Below are positions 48,687-60,712 of a DNA stretch of 64,000 nucleotides, piece after piece. Numbering within the stretch: the stretch's first letter is position 1; every line of letters starts with the position of its first letter. The stretch comes from Nepenthes gracilis (Eukaryota; Streptophyta; Magnoliopsida; Caryophyllales; Nepenthaceae), in contig BSYO01000005.1 in the NCBI GenBank assembly GCA_033239525.1, positions 434,001 to 498,000 of the forward strand, given 5' to 3'. The notes under the pieces are model-generated. The model was not told the origin of the DNA. It did no database searches and saw nothing but the letters and a program-made list of their open reading frames with translations. The translations under genes and the position numbers were made by a program.

Positions 48687-51600
48687 AAATAATAATATTT
48701 TTTTAGACATATCACGGTTAAAATTTAAGGAAAATATCAAAACTAAAGCCGATACTTTAAACTCAACAATGATGTCATCAAGATCTTCATTAGCAAAAAA
48801 TATACATCTAGTTGCAATAAAAATGTTCTAGCAAGCATTTAGAGGATACGTATACAGTGGTAATGAAAATTTTTGCAAGGTGTGTACGTAGGATAAGCTC
48901 GTTACGTGATATTTATGTGCTATATTTAAAAAGATCAATAGCGGCACTGGACGTCGGCATCGACGATGACATCATGCTGACATCACTTTTCAGCCGGTGG
49001 TAGCCAGCAACGCAGAGTGTCTGGGCGGCTCAATAGGTCAGGTCGATCAAGAGCCCTCCATTAATTCCAGATTCGGTGCAGGGTATCACCTTCATTTTCG
49101 TTAAATTCTGGCGCCGTTGTGTGCAAGTCAGTCATCGGAAACGGCTTAGACCATCCTGTTCTTGGTATGAGCAACAATTTCCTTCATGCTTCGGCGACAT
49201 CCCTCGCCGGTGCTGGAAAATTAAGAGATTTTGAAAACTAAATGCCTTCAATTTGAGACAAAAAGTGTTCGGCACCGACTTCAAGGCTCATTTGTACCTT
49301 ATTTTTTATATGATAATATTTACTCATTAAAAATATAAATAAACTTGTAAATATTATCTTATAAATAAAATAAAATCTTTTATTCTTATACTAAGGAAAT
49401 CAAATTAAAATTAGAAGGAAAATAGAATTGCTTGGTACTGAAAAATAAGTAATAACACGTGTTCATTTATATAGAAGAATAATACAAGAAACTACTACTT
49501 AGTAAGATATACTGTAACTTGTAAAAATATGGTGGACTATACTTTTGAGTCAATGATCTATTCAAATATTTCAAATAACATATCACACAAAATTTGGACA
49601 TCAATATAAATTCATAGTATTTGATACTATTATTGCATTGTGTGTATACCCATTTATCAATGTTTGAGGAGTTAAACCTTTAACTCTAAGAGCCCCCGAC
49701 ACCTCACACTTATATTGATAGTTTCTATTAAAGTACCATGTAATTTAAAATATATACTAATACATCTATTAAGAACTTTTTGACTTCACTATTTTCTTAT
49801 AAATTGCAATCTCTAAGTACAACGAACCTCACTTTGATATCAAACAGAGTTAACATATCATTTAAAATTACTCTTATAATATACTTTGACTCATTTGGAC
49901 TTGAGAAGTAAAGTAATAACAACCGTTAATTCAAGATTCCATCAATAATGATTTTTAAATATGGGCTTGATATCTATCCCTTTAAAAATTTTAAAAATAC
50001 TATTTATTGATAATTATTTAGTTAAAAGATCTGTTAAATTTTGACACAATCTTACAAAATTATTGTAATTATACCACCTAAGATCAAGTATCTCATATAA
50101 CTATATTGCAGTTTAATTTGTCTGGACTTTCTATTAAAAATATGGCTATATTTCCTTGATAGAATAGTTTCACTATTATAATATAAGGATATTAGTAATA
50201 ACAGTTTTACTTATAAATAAACTTCATATGATAAATTCCTTAGCCATTTTGCTTTTTTTGCTCGCATATGCTAAAGCAACAAATTCAGCCTGTATAATAA
50301 AAGCAGTAATGCACATTACTTCTTAGAACACTAAGATATTGTACCCTCACCAAGCGTAAAAATTTATCAAGTAGCAGATTCATGATCTTATGTATAACTA
50401 ATCTAACTAGTATCTGTGTGTACTTCTAAGACTAAATATATCTATTATAATGACACAAAAGTTTATACTCCCCTTTTAATATTTCAAAATCCTCCATATT
50501 GTAATTTAATATTGATTAATCAGATTACTAGCATACTTACTTGATTTGTCCATTACAAATACAATATTAAGTCTAGTGCCCGTTGTAGTATATATAAGAC
50601 ATTCAATTGCACTTTATATTCCAACTAATTTATAAAGTCACTAGCAATAAGAAATGATTTTTTATTACGATAAAAAAGTGTGAAAAATTGAACACAATCA
50701 AGAAGGCTAAATTTCTTCAATACTTTTTTAACGTAATGAGATCTTGATTACATTATAGAGCTATCATATTTAATAACTTTGATTTCTAATGTAACATTAG
50801 TCATGCTTAAATCTTTCTTGTCAAGATTATGTACCAAGAAAATATTTTATCATTTTAACTTATTTTAAATTAGTTTTAGAAATTAAATATCATTACATGT
50901 AAACAAATAATGACTCTTTTTTTTTTTTTGGTGCTGCTATGGACACTTTTCTAATTTATTTGTTTTGTATCTATTAGCAAGAACTATACAATTAAACTGC
51001 TGATATCATTGTTTGATGATTAGGGTTCAAGCCACCACATAAGGATTGGCCTTTCTCCTCAACATTTAGTCTGGTTTGTAAGATTAATGTATTCCTCCTT
51101 ATATCATATGATATTTATTTGTTTATTTATTAAGATTAATTAGAGTTAACAATTTCAAACGATTTAATTATAATTATTATAATAATTATTATTAAAGAAA
51201 TTATTTTTTAATTACCATTCTCTTTGATAGAAAGTAAAGATAATTTAATAATTAAAAAATTAGTCATTTTTTTAATATATGAAAGCCATACAATCACTGT
51301 CATTTTGCGTGTGCTAAGTTTGTTGATTAAAAGAGAGAAAGGGAGAAATAGCTATTTTTAATTCTTTGGAAAGAAAGCAAATTTCACGGGTCATGATTGT
51401 GTTCTATATATTATTTATTTCCGGCTAAACATTAATATTCATGGATTCGTCATTTAAACATTAATATTTATTTCACATAATGAATATATTTAATCTCATA
51501 AAAGCTTTTTACAAAGTCCAGTCAGTAAATCATCAAGGAACCGTAAAATCAACCGTAGATAAAATCTTTTTTTTTTTTTTTTTTTTTTTTTGGAATTACA

Positions 51601-51959
51601 ACTATGGAATCCGTGACTGGGAGATCTATCTTTTGGACTGAATAAACAAACTCATCGATAATTCTTCAAGCCGTGCAGACTTATTGAATGGAGATCGTGT
51701 CTAGTGCTTGTCAGCTGGCAAAATCATTCTCGTGCGCCATGCACAATAAGTAACAGTGTGAGCACGGCTGTGTTTGATGCTATTCATGATGATCATGGGG
51801 CCCGACTGGAACTGCTGCTTTACGTTGCGAGAGTTGGTTTATGCCTTTCATTGATTTCCCCAGTCAAGGAACTTGGTTGTGTTCAATATATTAAAAAAAA
51901 GATGAGATATTTTTTTATCTTTATTAGAATTTTATTGGGATAAGTCACTAACTTGTGAG
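48687..51959. other. Mostly AT-rich intergenic DNA
   Basis: No gene is supported. A GC-richer island at 48930-49220 contains a TTCTGGCGCCGTTGTG phrase near 49104, which could be a worn gypsy LTR end plus primer binding site, but no coding domain follows. The remainder is AT-rich. 51567-51591 is a run of 25 T. Confidence 0.4.
51567..51591. repeat. Poly(T) run of 25 bases
   Basis: An uninterrupted homopolymer. It could be the reverse-strand poly(A) tail of a retroposed sequence, but no such sequence is recognisable on its left. Confidence 0.8.
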
Positions 51960-52976
51960 TGATTCAACAAATTTGTTCGTCATCGAAGGATTTCTGGAGA
52001 GCAAATGATGGAATTCATTTGCTGAAAATTCGGAGAACATTAGCCGGTTAACGGATGTTGACCGGCTGGAAGACAAATCCGGTCAACAGGAGGTTGACCG
52101 GCTGGAAGGCAAAATCCGATCAACGAGAAAGGTTGATCGGATGGCAGCGAAGACGGTCAACGGGAAAGGTTGACCGGATGGTAGAAGAAGACGGCCAACG
52201 GGAAGGTTGGCCAGATGGCTGTTGAGGACGGTCAACGGAAGGGTGACCGGATCCGGTCAATGGAAGGTTGACCGGATAAGGCTGAAAAGGAAATTGAGAG
52301 AGGATTTTCGGAGAGGATTTTCGGAGTAGAAAATGCGGGAATGCATTTTGGCAGGAATGTCGGTTTTTGGCAAGAATGAATTTCCAGTTTGGAAATCGGG
52401 TACCAGCTCAGAAGATCCTCTGGAGACGCGTGATCTCAGGTAGATATGTGGGAGCCGGTTTCGACAGGGCACATTCCTATTGTTGGAAAGGACGGATCCT
52501 GTCCTTGTATGGAATATTGTCTCTATTCCGGTATGGTAGATCCTATATATATACGCATGCTGGCTAAGCTGCGAGGTGTGTGACACAGAGCGTGAGGTAG
52601 AGAGAGAGAGTTTGAGCACGGTAAAGTACAAAGAAAGCAAAATCAAATGGTGAAAAGAAGAAGAGAGGTATGCACCACTAATGAGGAAGAAGAGAGAAAA
52701 ACAGAGAGTGAGAACGAGAGGGTGCTTTCTTGTTTTCTCTGGAGAGCTTTTTCTTTGTTATTCTCAGATGTGTAGCGGATAGTCCATATCGGGGGTTTAT
52801 AACCATCTTTTACATAGTGGATTTGCTGTCGACTCTACTCCAATAATTTTTCCCTTCGGCTTGTGAAGGGTTTCCACGTAAAACGCTTGTGTGCTTCTTC
52901 TGTCCTTTTTCTTACACTGTGTGTGGCATGGTGTGACGGTGTGTCACTATGTCCGACCGACCCTTTTGCCCCAACA
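51960..52976 (+). repeat. Copia LTR, plus orientation, with a TTGACC array
   Basis: It ends GCCCCAACA at 52976. In order it contains the motif array 52043-52280, a TATATATATACGCATG TATA region near 52543, a purine-rich leader, GGTGCTTTC/TTTTCTCT sequence and the U5 block GGTTTCCACGTAAAA near 52870, the same order as the solo LTR at 47495-48686 read on its own strand. The left end is uncertain. Confidence 0.6.
52043..52280. repeat. Tandem inverted GGTCAAC/GTTGACC array
   Basis: Six to seven imperfect units of about 34 bases, each with a CGGTCAACGG half and a GGTTGACCGGATGG half. Every unit can form a short hairpin and carries the W-box core TTGACC on both strands. Some halves have mutated to ATCAAC or GGCCAAC. 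Confidence 0.85.
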
Positions 52977-52999
52977 AATTTGACCTACTATTTAAATAG

Positions 53000-53480
53000 T
53001 AATAAAGTATACAATAACACATGACAAATACACAAGTATACACGATCGATAAAAATGTAATTTTTATATGAAAAACTACCTTTTAAACGATGGAGAAAAA
53101 TCACAGAACTCAAGGTTTGAAAATATTTTCACTATAAAATATCTCAATTACACAAATTTTAAATAAAAGATCAAACTAAATTATCTCAAAATAAATCTAT
53201 ACAATAGAGAATATAAGATAAAAGAAAAGAAATAAAACCTAATAAACGTTTTTTCAACAGTAAGAATAGAGTAACTGCGATCGACAAAAACTAAAACTCG
53301 ATTCAAAATACAAACGGATACACAAATCTTTTCCTTCTCCCTTTTTTTTTTACTTTTTCTCTTCTTTTCTCTCTCAAAACGGCACTCAAATTGCAATAGT
53401 TCAATCCAAACACGCAACAACTATATTTTTAACCTCCGGGCTGCGTTCCAATGACAGGCAGGTGTAGTTTGAGGGCGGTG
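53000..53480 (-). repeat. Copia LTR fragment, minus orientation
   Basis: Contains GGAGAAAAATCACAGAACTC, a TTTTCACTATAAAATA phrase and then CT-rich sequence, the U5-leader order of the LTRs at 47495 and 32900 on the minus strand. It faces the plus-oriented LTR that ends at 52976, giving an inverted arrangement. Confidence 0.4.
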
Positions 53481-54153
53481 CTTCTATAATTGGCGCACAA
53501 GTTTCCGGTAGGCCAACTCCACGCGACTCGAGTGCGGTGCTTTGAAAATGGTGCTCAAACTCCTAGAAATTACGGTTCAAGCGCAAGGCTTTTGGAAATG
53601 ATGCCTAAGGCACGGCTCGAGTATCATGCTACTAGAATCAAAATCTCAGACCTTTTTTGCACACGTGAAACACTCGTAAAAATATTCATTATTTATACTA
53701 CCAATTAGTATATTAAATAAGTATATGTTTACACAAAAATAATTCATAATTTAATAATTTTTAGTTATATTATGAAATGGTAATAGGTTAATTTGGTGCA
53801 ATATTCAAAGTGATAAAAGGTTCATAGCATATGGTTACGTCCTTTCAAGAATATCATTCAAAATACGGAGTCAATCGTCAGACTATTCGTACAGATAGAA
53901 GCGTCACCCTTGTCTATCAATTAGATGTCTTAAGATTTTCATTTCATAACATGATCTTCTAGAAACCCATTACGCTGATAGGTACATTATACCTTATTCA
54001 AAAAATGCCTTCGGAATTAGACAGCTGGAAAAATGTTTCAAGTAATAAAATATATAATTTATTAATTATTATTAAATAATATAATTCTATATAATTAGTT
54101 TAGATATATTAATTAGTTATAATTAATTAAAAAAAAATTTTAATAAATATGTT
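53481..54153. other. Intergenic DNA
   Basis: A GC-richer part at 53450-53640 repeats GTGGCGCTCGAGTGC-like phrases two or three times (GTGCTTTTGGAAATGGTGC type), then AT-rich DNA. No gene recognised. Confidence 0.4.
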
Positions 54154-55189
54154 TGATACATCTCTGAATTCGAATTATCGAACGAGTTAAGGTACTACTT
54201 AATCTTTTAGAGGCTGTCGAGTTGAAGTAGGTCTAGTCTTGTTACTCTAAATGTAGATCTTGTACAATACAACTAACGACCAAGAGGTCAGATGATGGCA
54301 AGATTCACTTTTCAATATATCTTCCGACACTTAAATTAGAAATCTTTCTCAAGCAGATAGGAAGATAGGAGAAAATGATAATACGTCGATACATTTAGTA
54401 GGAGATTGAGTGTTAGTGAATGACTGAGTTCCGGCAGTACACTCAACTGGAGAGCGGCTTTAAGATGGATGACAGGGCTCCGACAGTGCGCTTTATTGAG
54501 AAGCGGCTTAGAGGCAAAAGTTTAGCCTTTGGCAGTGTGCTCGGTTGAGGAGCCGCTTAGAAGCGGAGGATTAGATTTTGGCAGTGCACTCAATTGAGGA
54601 ACGGCTTAGAGGTATGCCTTGGCGAGAATGTGATTTAGAGGAATGAATGCCTTCTTTGGGGAGTCGCTTTGAGGGGAAAGATCATGCTCTACTATCATCT
54701 CTCCCTTCTTCGAATTTTTTGTTCTCGAAGCTCCCCTTTTCCTGTGAAGGAAAGGAAGAATTTATAAAAATAAGTATGCTGGCTAGCTGTTGTTGGGGCG
54801 CTGAATGCATTGTGATTTCTGGCCTTCTAAGGACGTCAATTTCGTGTTTCCTTGATGGATTGTTCCGTTTCAAATGACTTAGGCACGATAGGTCAGCATG
54901 AGCCCCCCTCCGACTCTCTCCCCACGACCATAGGGGACCATGTATCTGCAGTGGTCACGTGGGCTGCTCTGCCAAGTTAGAGGTGTTGAGGCGCATGCTT
55001 TTGGACCATGCTTAGTGGGCATCTTTGTGGGCCCAGATCTCGACGGGAGGATTTGGGTCACATCATCTAGGCCTTTCATGACGCTCTCTGGGCCTTGGGC
55101 TGTGGGGAGCCTTTTCTGGGTTGAGGCTTTTGGCTACTCTTTCCCTACAAGCTTGATTCCTGGTTAGCTCAATGGTACTAGACCCATCA
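54154..55189 (-). repeat. 3' LTR of the second Tat-like element
   Basis: Similarity to 59880-60707 covers its right part, from GGCTCCGACAGTGCGCT onward. That part starts with several repeats of a GAGAAGCGGCTTAGAGGC phrase spaced about 50 bases apart (54420-54640). The right end is ACCCATCA at 55189. Confidence 0.6.
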
Positions 55190-56899
55190 CTAGTCTCCCA
55201 TACTAGGAATACTGATTAGTTAACTCCCGGCATATTCATGATGGGATACTGCTTGCAAGTTTGTATGCACTTTTCTTTTTGAGGCGTTCTACGGATTTTT
55301 ACTCTGCATGGTAAAATTTGGTGTCGATTTGATTCTCTACTGCTGGCGATCCCGTGTTAATGACGAACTTTTGGCATCAGCACGATCTCCTCAAATTAAT
55401 GTTAGACGATCTCCTTCGGTAATAAGTAGATGGGCTCCCAACGTCTCGCATCATGAATTTTCTTCACCAGCCCAGTGGCGTGACCGTTCGAAACTAATAT
55501 AAAGCCTATACAACCACAAGTCGGGAATGACGGAGACTATTTGCCAATGTTCAAAGCTAGAGTTGAGGATACGCTTAAAGTCTACCTTAATTTCTCTCTT
55601 TTGGGCTCGACCCGAATTGGCCTCATATTACATTGAATGAGGCCCGAGTTTTGGTGGCTGGTTTCAACTTCTCCGAGGCGAGGCCTCGAAGGAGTGGTGT
55701 CTTAGTTCTTCTTATGGGAGAGGGTGACACTCCATCCCCTCTGGACGAGCAACTTAATCCTAGGCCACCCACGGGAGGACCAATCCCTTGATTGCTGGAT
55801 GAGGAACTTCCTTAAACTCACGTCAATCCGTAGGCCGTCACTACCACACTAGGTCTAGCATAAACGCAGAGGCTCACGAACTGTGCAGCTACGGTTTGTT
55901 CTGGTGGACGATTCCTGATGGTCACTTCCTAGGTGAGAATTGGTGCTTTGCACCTCATTCTAGCAAGGAAGGGTTTTGCATGCCTATCTTGTTGGGCTAG
56001 CCTCTTGGGTCAGATGCCATATGGCTATCCCAGGTGTTACTCTCTTGCAACTATCTCTACCGTAGTTGTTCGAATGAATGTAGTTGGGTCACTATTCCAT
56101 GTATTTTTTATTTTCTTATTAAGTTGTACGTCCTCTATTAAAAACTTATATTTTGTAAAAAGAATTAATGAATGAAACTACTAAGTATTGTTTACTTGCA
56201 TATGTTACATGGCTCTGACATTCTTGCATAATGTGAACAATTGAAGCATTTGCATGCTATTTTGCATTGGCCGATGCCAGTCAATCCAACGGTTCAAGCA
56301 GTTGGCGACTCAGTCTTTTGGAGATTCATTCTACGGCTCACTATCCCAAGCACTTAGTTGGGGCAAAAGCTGGGCAAATCAACCTCAAGCCTGCCAGGCT
56401 GGTGGCCATTGCTTAGCGTCTAATTGTCAAACTGTTGGATTACTGGTGTCTCAATCCTCTGGTGATTCGGGTCATGGATAATTGTCCTTAATACTTAGTT
56501 GGGACACGAGCCGAGCGAATCGGCTTCGAGTCTACCAGGGTTGCACACAACCAATCTACAATGTCAAAAAGAGCCGAGTCAAGTCATCATTACCTGCGCT
56601 GCGCCACTGACTAATGAATCTAAGCGTCAAGGCTGCCAGCTGTCAGTGGACTATGCAGGGAGGTGTCGTGTCGATCATCATAATGAGGCTTGCGAACTGA
56701 CATGTTGCAATACTCTGCGGTGAGGACACATGTCGCAGTTATTATGGAGACATTCCTCTTCAATATTTTAAAATGACACCGCTACAAGGATGAGGCGTTG
56801 GCAATTTAAGCGCTAGCACTCTACCGTCTTCGTACTTCTTCGATATTAAAATATCTCTACCCCAAATGGACATTCTCATTCTTGGTTCGCATAGTTTTT

Positions 56900-58353
56900 C
56901 GAATGGCTTTCCGAGGAATTGCCGATATTCAGACCAGCTTGAGTCATACTGATCAGCAAGTCTCCCCTAGTACACTAGATGGGATGTAGAGAGAGACTTG
57001 GACGGAAGAGGCTGACAGCTTTGCCGCGTTGGGTCGTCGCCCCAAATGGAAGTATAGGGTCATGTTTTCTCAATACTTTCCTGCGCGAACCTCTGACAAG
57101 GTGGTTCCTCTGTTGCCTACTATTTTTGAAGAGTGTCAAAGGATACACATGACCAGCACGGGAGCGCTTACTATGGTTGTTGGCGAAGCATCAAGGAGAC
57201 AAGGCTTGGAAGAGTCTTCGTCAGACAGTATGGGCTTCAGTGACTCATCTGAACGGTCTAAGGGCGATGAGCCCTCTGTAGATTTTAATGATACAGTGAG
57301 GGGTTACTTGGTTAGCTAAGCAGACAAATCAATGCCGCGGCCGTAATATTGGTGGCTTTGTTTACATCTACCTCTCCCACTATTTCTGCCAATGAGGGTG
57401 TTGGAAGTGCTCAAATGTAGGAAAGAGCGATTGGAGATGACCCCAAGGCTAGTACTGCCGTTGAGGGGACATCTCGTCATGAAGAGTTTGTGCTTGAGCC
57501 CCCAAGGACCTTAGGTGAACTTGGTCCTCCTCCAGATTTCGAGGTGCATCTTCCCCCCGGCGCGCTGCCTCTATGATCCCCGTCGATCCTTGTTACTCAG
57601 CTTGCCACACCGAGGATGTCGTTTTTCCATAAGGTATTGTGTCATGGGTTCCTTTGTATTGATGTCGTGCTCTTTGCTGCTGTCCTTGATTGACCATATC
57701 TTACTACTTGACAAGTTCAAAAGGCACTCTAAATGGTAGAGAGGGCATTGCATTGGAGGGACGCCGAGATCTTGTGGCTATCCCAGGGAAATGCGAGTCC
57801 TACTGCACTGGAGGATGTGGATCACTGAATGAACACTGTTGTCACCAAGGCTTTACAGAGTGATGAGAGGGCTGCTTACCTGGACCAAGCATAGCTCGAG
57901 TCAAAGGCAAGTACCTGAGAGCTCTCAGAGACAAACGCTCAGATTCTCGATCAAATTGTCTCACTTGAGGACTAGCTTTGAGAGGCATGCCAACGGCTTG
58001 CTGTTCTCCAAAACGAGAGCACCCAGCTTGAAAGAGAGTTGAGATCTCAATTCCGCCTTGATGAAGTTATCCGTGCTATGGATGATGGGTTCCGAGAGGG
58101 CATTTCCTTTAGTCGTCAAATTACGTTTTTGGTGGCCCCGGGTTTTCCCGTCGACTTCCTAGATCTAAGGAATGCCGAAGATCGATGTTGCGCTAACCTG
58201 GTGAACTTGTTAGAGGTAGGAGGGGGACTTGTGCCATGCTTGTTGGGGGGCCCCATCCTTAGGATAGTCACCTCACCAAGTTGTGGGTTAAGGCAACTTC
58301 TTTTACTTTTTGGAGGCATTTGGATGTCCTTGTTATATATTTTGAATCCTTAA
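56900..58353 (+). pseudogene. Antisense ORF remains of the second Tat-like element
   Basis: 57029-57319 is open for 96 codons and ends in an acidic Ser-rich part. 57830-58130 reads, with three or more stops, as Leu/Glu/Gln heptads (coiled coil), then 58039-58353 carries FREGISFSRQI and APGFPVDFL. The C-terminal EGxxxSRxI segment also ends the antisense ORF of the first Tat element (24900-24960), and orientation relative to the LTRs is the same. I see no clear copy of the N-terminal YExHL/PIAxLH block. The call rests on position and the C-terminal match, so confidence is moderate. Confidence 0.45.
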
Positions 58354-59879
58354 TGAATTTGTTGGACTGCTATAATTATTGTTTCTGATGTTTTTGATTG
58401 CGTGTTGATTTGTCTTTGCCAACTAAGCGTCATTGCTGTCGTTATCGGGCTTGATCGGATGCATTCGTCTGTTTATGCTCTTTCCTTTGGAAGGATGTCG
58501 TGGCACAAGTTTTGGAGAGCCTCACATGGGATGATTGGGCTTCATGGCTGCAATCGCTGACCTCTAACGAAGTTTAGGCTGCCATCCACACGTAATCATT
58601 GGTGCTTGGAATTGTTAGATGACGTTGCATTTTTCGTACATCTGATTCTAGTTCGTTGACCATTATTGATTGATGGTACTTGCCTATACGAGAGAAAATT
58701 GTCACACGCATACTGAAAAACCCCTTAAGGTTTTACTGCTGCTTGTTTGGGAAAGTCCGACTTTTGGTCCACAAGTCTCCCGGGTCGGAATATTCAACCT
58801 CGTCCAGGCTGCTCAATGAGCAAGACTAAGGTTTCAGATTCGACTGTCTCTGGGTCACTCAATTAACAGGACCGAGGTTTTAAATCGGATTATAGCCAGT
58901 GGGGTAGCAAGTGAAAGAATGTTTACTCAAATTATGGGCAGTGTAGGCCTTAAAATTTAATGCATGCACACAAACAATTAAATAATTAGCATAATAAACA
59001 GAACAAGTAATGGATGACATTCAAGTACTTCGCACAAATGCATTTGACTTACCTATGCTTGGGGGCAAATTGCTCATGGCTCATCTTAGGCCAGAGGGTG
59101 CTCTAGGCTCATGGGACCAACCTTCTGATATGGGGTCATTGCACATATGCCCCGTTGTGGAGGATCATCAAGGTCAGAAATGGTCCTCGTCAGCAAGGAG
59201 ATCGATCATCTCGGTCAAAGGGCCCATACCTGCGACCTCTACACCTCAAAGGATTGGGTCCATCACGCTGATCCAGTTACAAGATTCTGGATGCAGGGCT
59301 CTTGTTGTCAACATGCGAACCTGCAGGTATCAATGGGGACCTCGCCTTGCGCGCCAATGGCATCTTCTATTGTGAAAACCGCATGCAAGAGGTTAAGAAC
59401 TATTTCGTCCCTGTAGGCGTTCCAGCTTGCTGTCTATGGTGCATTGGAAACCCATAAGACCTTAGAAGCCCAGCAAAAGCACAAAAGTGGTCCAGGTAGA
59501 GCACCGAATCAGAACTGCCATTGTGGAGCTTCAGGTTCAGCACCCTAATATTGTGAGGAGACGGTGACAACCAAATACCCGTCACAAATGGTAACTTTGC
59601 TAGGTCGACAAAGTGCCTGCTAGTGTTGCATGAAGCATCTTCCTAAGTAGGGGGCCTCCTATTGTCACAGGAGCGGTATGGATTATGCTGATATAGACTT
59701 TTATTTCACATCTCAAGACTCAAATGGCCCTCCGACCATAGCTAGGCCTTGTCGCTCATGGTCACTCGGACCTCGAGGTCAATAGGCTAATGAATTTTCT
59801 GAGGAGGTTGTCTTTCTCTCCAATCATTCATTCTAGATGCTGAGATTTGGAAGTCGGAGAGTGAAACCCCCAACGTTGC

Positions 59880-60707
59880 ACCTTCAGACGGAGGATAGGG
59901 CTCCAACAGTGCGCTCTACTGAAGAGCGGCTTAGAGACGAAAGATTGGGCTCCGACAATCCACTAGGTTGAGGAGCAGCTTAGAGACAGAAGATCGGGTT
60001 CTGACGGTGCACTCGACTGAGGAGCAATTAGATGTGGAGAATTGGATTCTGACGACACGCTTGACTGATGAGCGGCTTAGAGGTAAAATATTGGACCCCA
60101 ACAATATGCTCGACTAAGGAACGGCTTATAGGTATACCCTAGCAAAAAGGTGGCTTAGAAGAATATATACCTTCTTCGGAGAGTAACTTTAAGGCAGAGG
60201 ATTGTGCTCTTCTACCATCTCTCCCTTCTTCAAATTGTTTCCTTTTGAAGTCCCCCTTTTCCTGCAGAGAAAAGGAGATATTTATAAAGAAAGTGTGTTG
60301 GTTAGCTTTCACTAGGACACTGAATGTGCTGTGATTTCTAACCTTGTGAGGGTATCAATTTCGTGTTTTCTTGGAGGGTTGCGTCGTTCCCGGCCACTTG
60401 GGTGCAACAGGCTGGCATGAGCCTCCATCCAACTCCCCCCACAGCTACAGGGGACCACATATCTAGAATGGTCATGTGGGCTAGTCTGTCGAGTTATAGC
60501 TGCTAAGGCGCGTGCTTCTAGGCCACACTTGGTAGGCGTCTCTGCAGGCCTAGATTTCGATAGACGGATCTGGTTCACACCGTCTTAGTCTTCTACGACA
60601 CTTTCTGGGTTTTGGGCCATGAGAAGTCATTTCTGGGTCAAGGCTTTCGAGGTACTCTTCCCCTGCAAGCTTGATTTCAGGGTAGCCTAGTGATACCAGA
60701 CCTATCA
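59880..60707 (-). repeat. 5' LTR of the second Tat-like element (left limit unresolved)
   Basis: Aligns with the right part of 54154-55189: repeated GGCTTAGAGAC phrases, TCTCCCTTCTTC, TTTATAAA, then CACTTGG and ACCTATCA at the right end. No primer binding site is recognisable on its left, where one would be expected. Confidence 0.6.
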
Positions 60708-60712
60708 ATTGA

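Larger units (their letters stand above)
54154..60707 (-). mobile_element. Second Tat-like element without recognisable pol
   Basis: The left LTR begins TGATACATCTCTGAATTCG, which resembles the start of the Tat LTR at 27080. Both LTRs share motif-rich parts (54400-54640 with 59880-60180), the sequence around TATTTATAAA and the end CTATCA/CCCATCA. A polypurine-like ATGGGAGACTAG on the minus strand adjoins the left LTR end, so the left LTR is the 3' one. The internal part has only the antisense-ORF remains on the plus strand (56.9-58.35 kb). I find no gag, RT or integrase, so it may be a non-autonomous or deleted member. The pentamers flanking the ends do not match. Confidence 0.6.

Noticed and set aside
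53490..53708. 72-codon plus-strand frame
   Set aside because: Translation of a short internal repeat with no domain.
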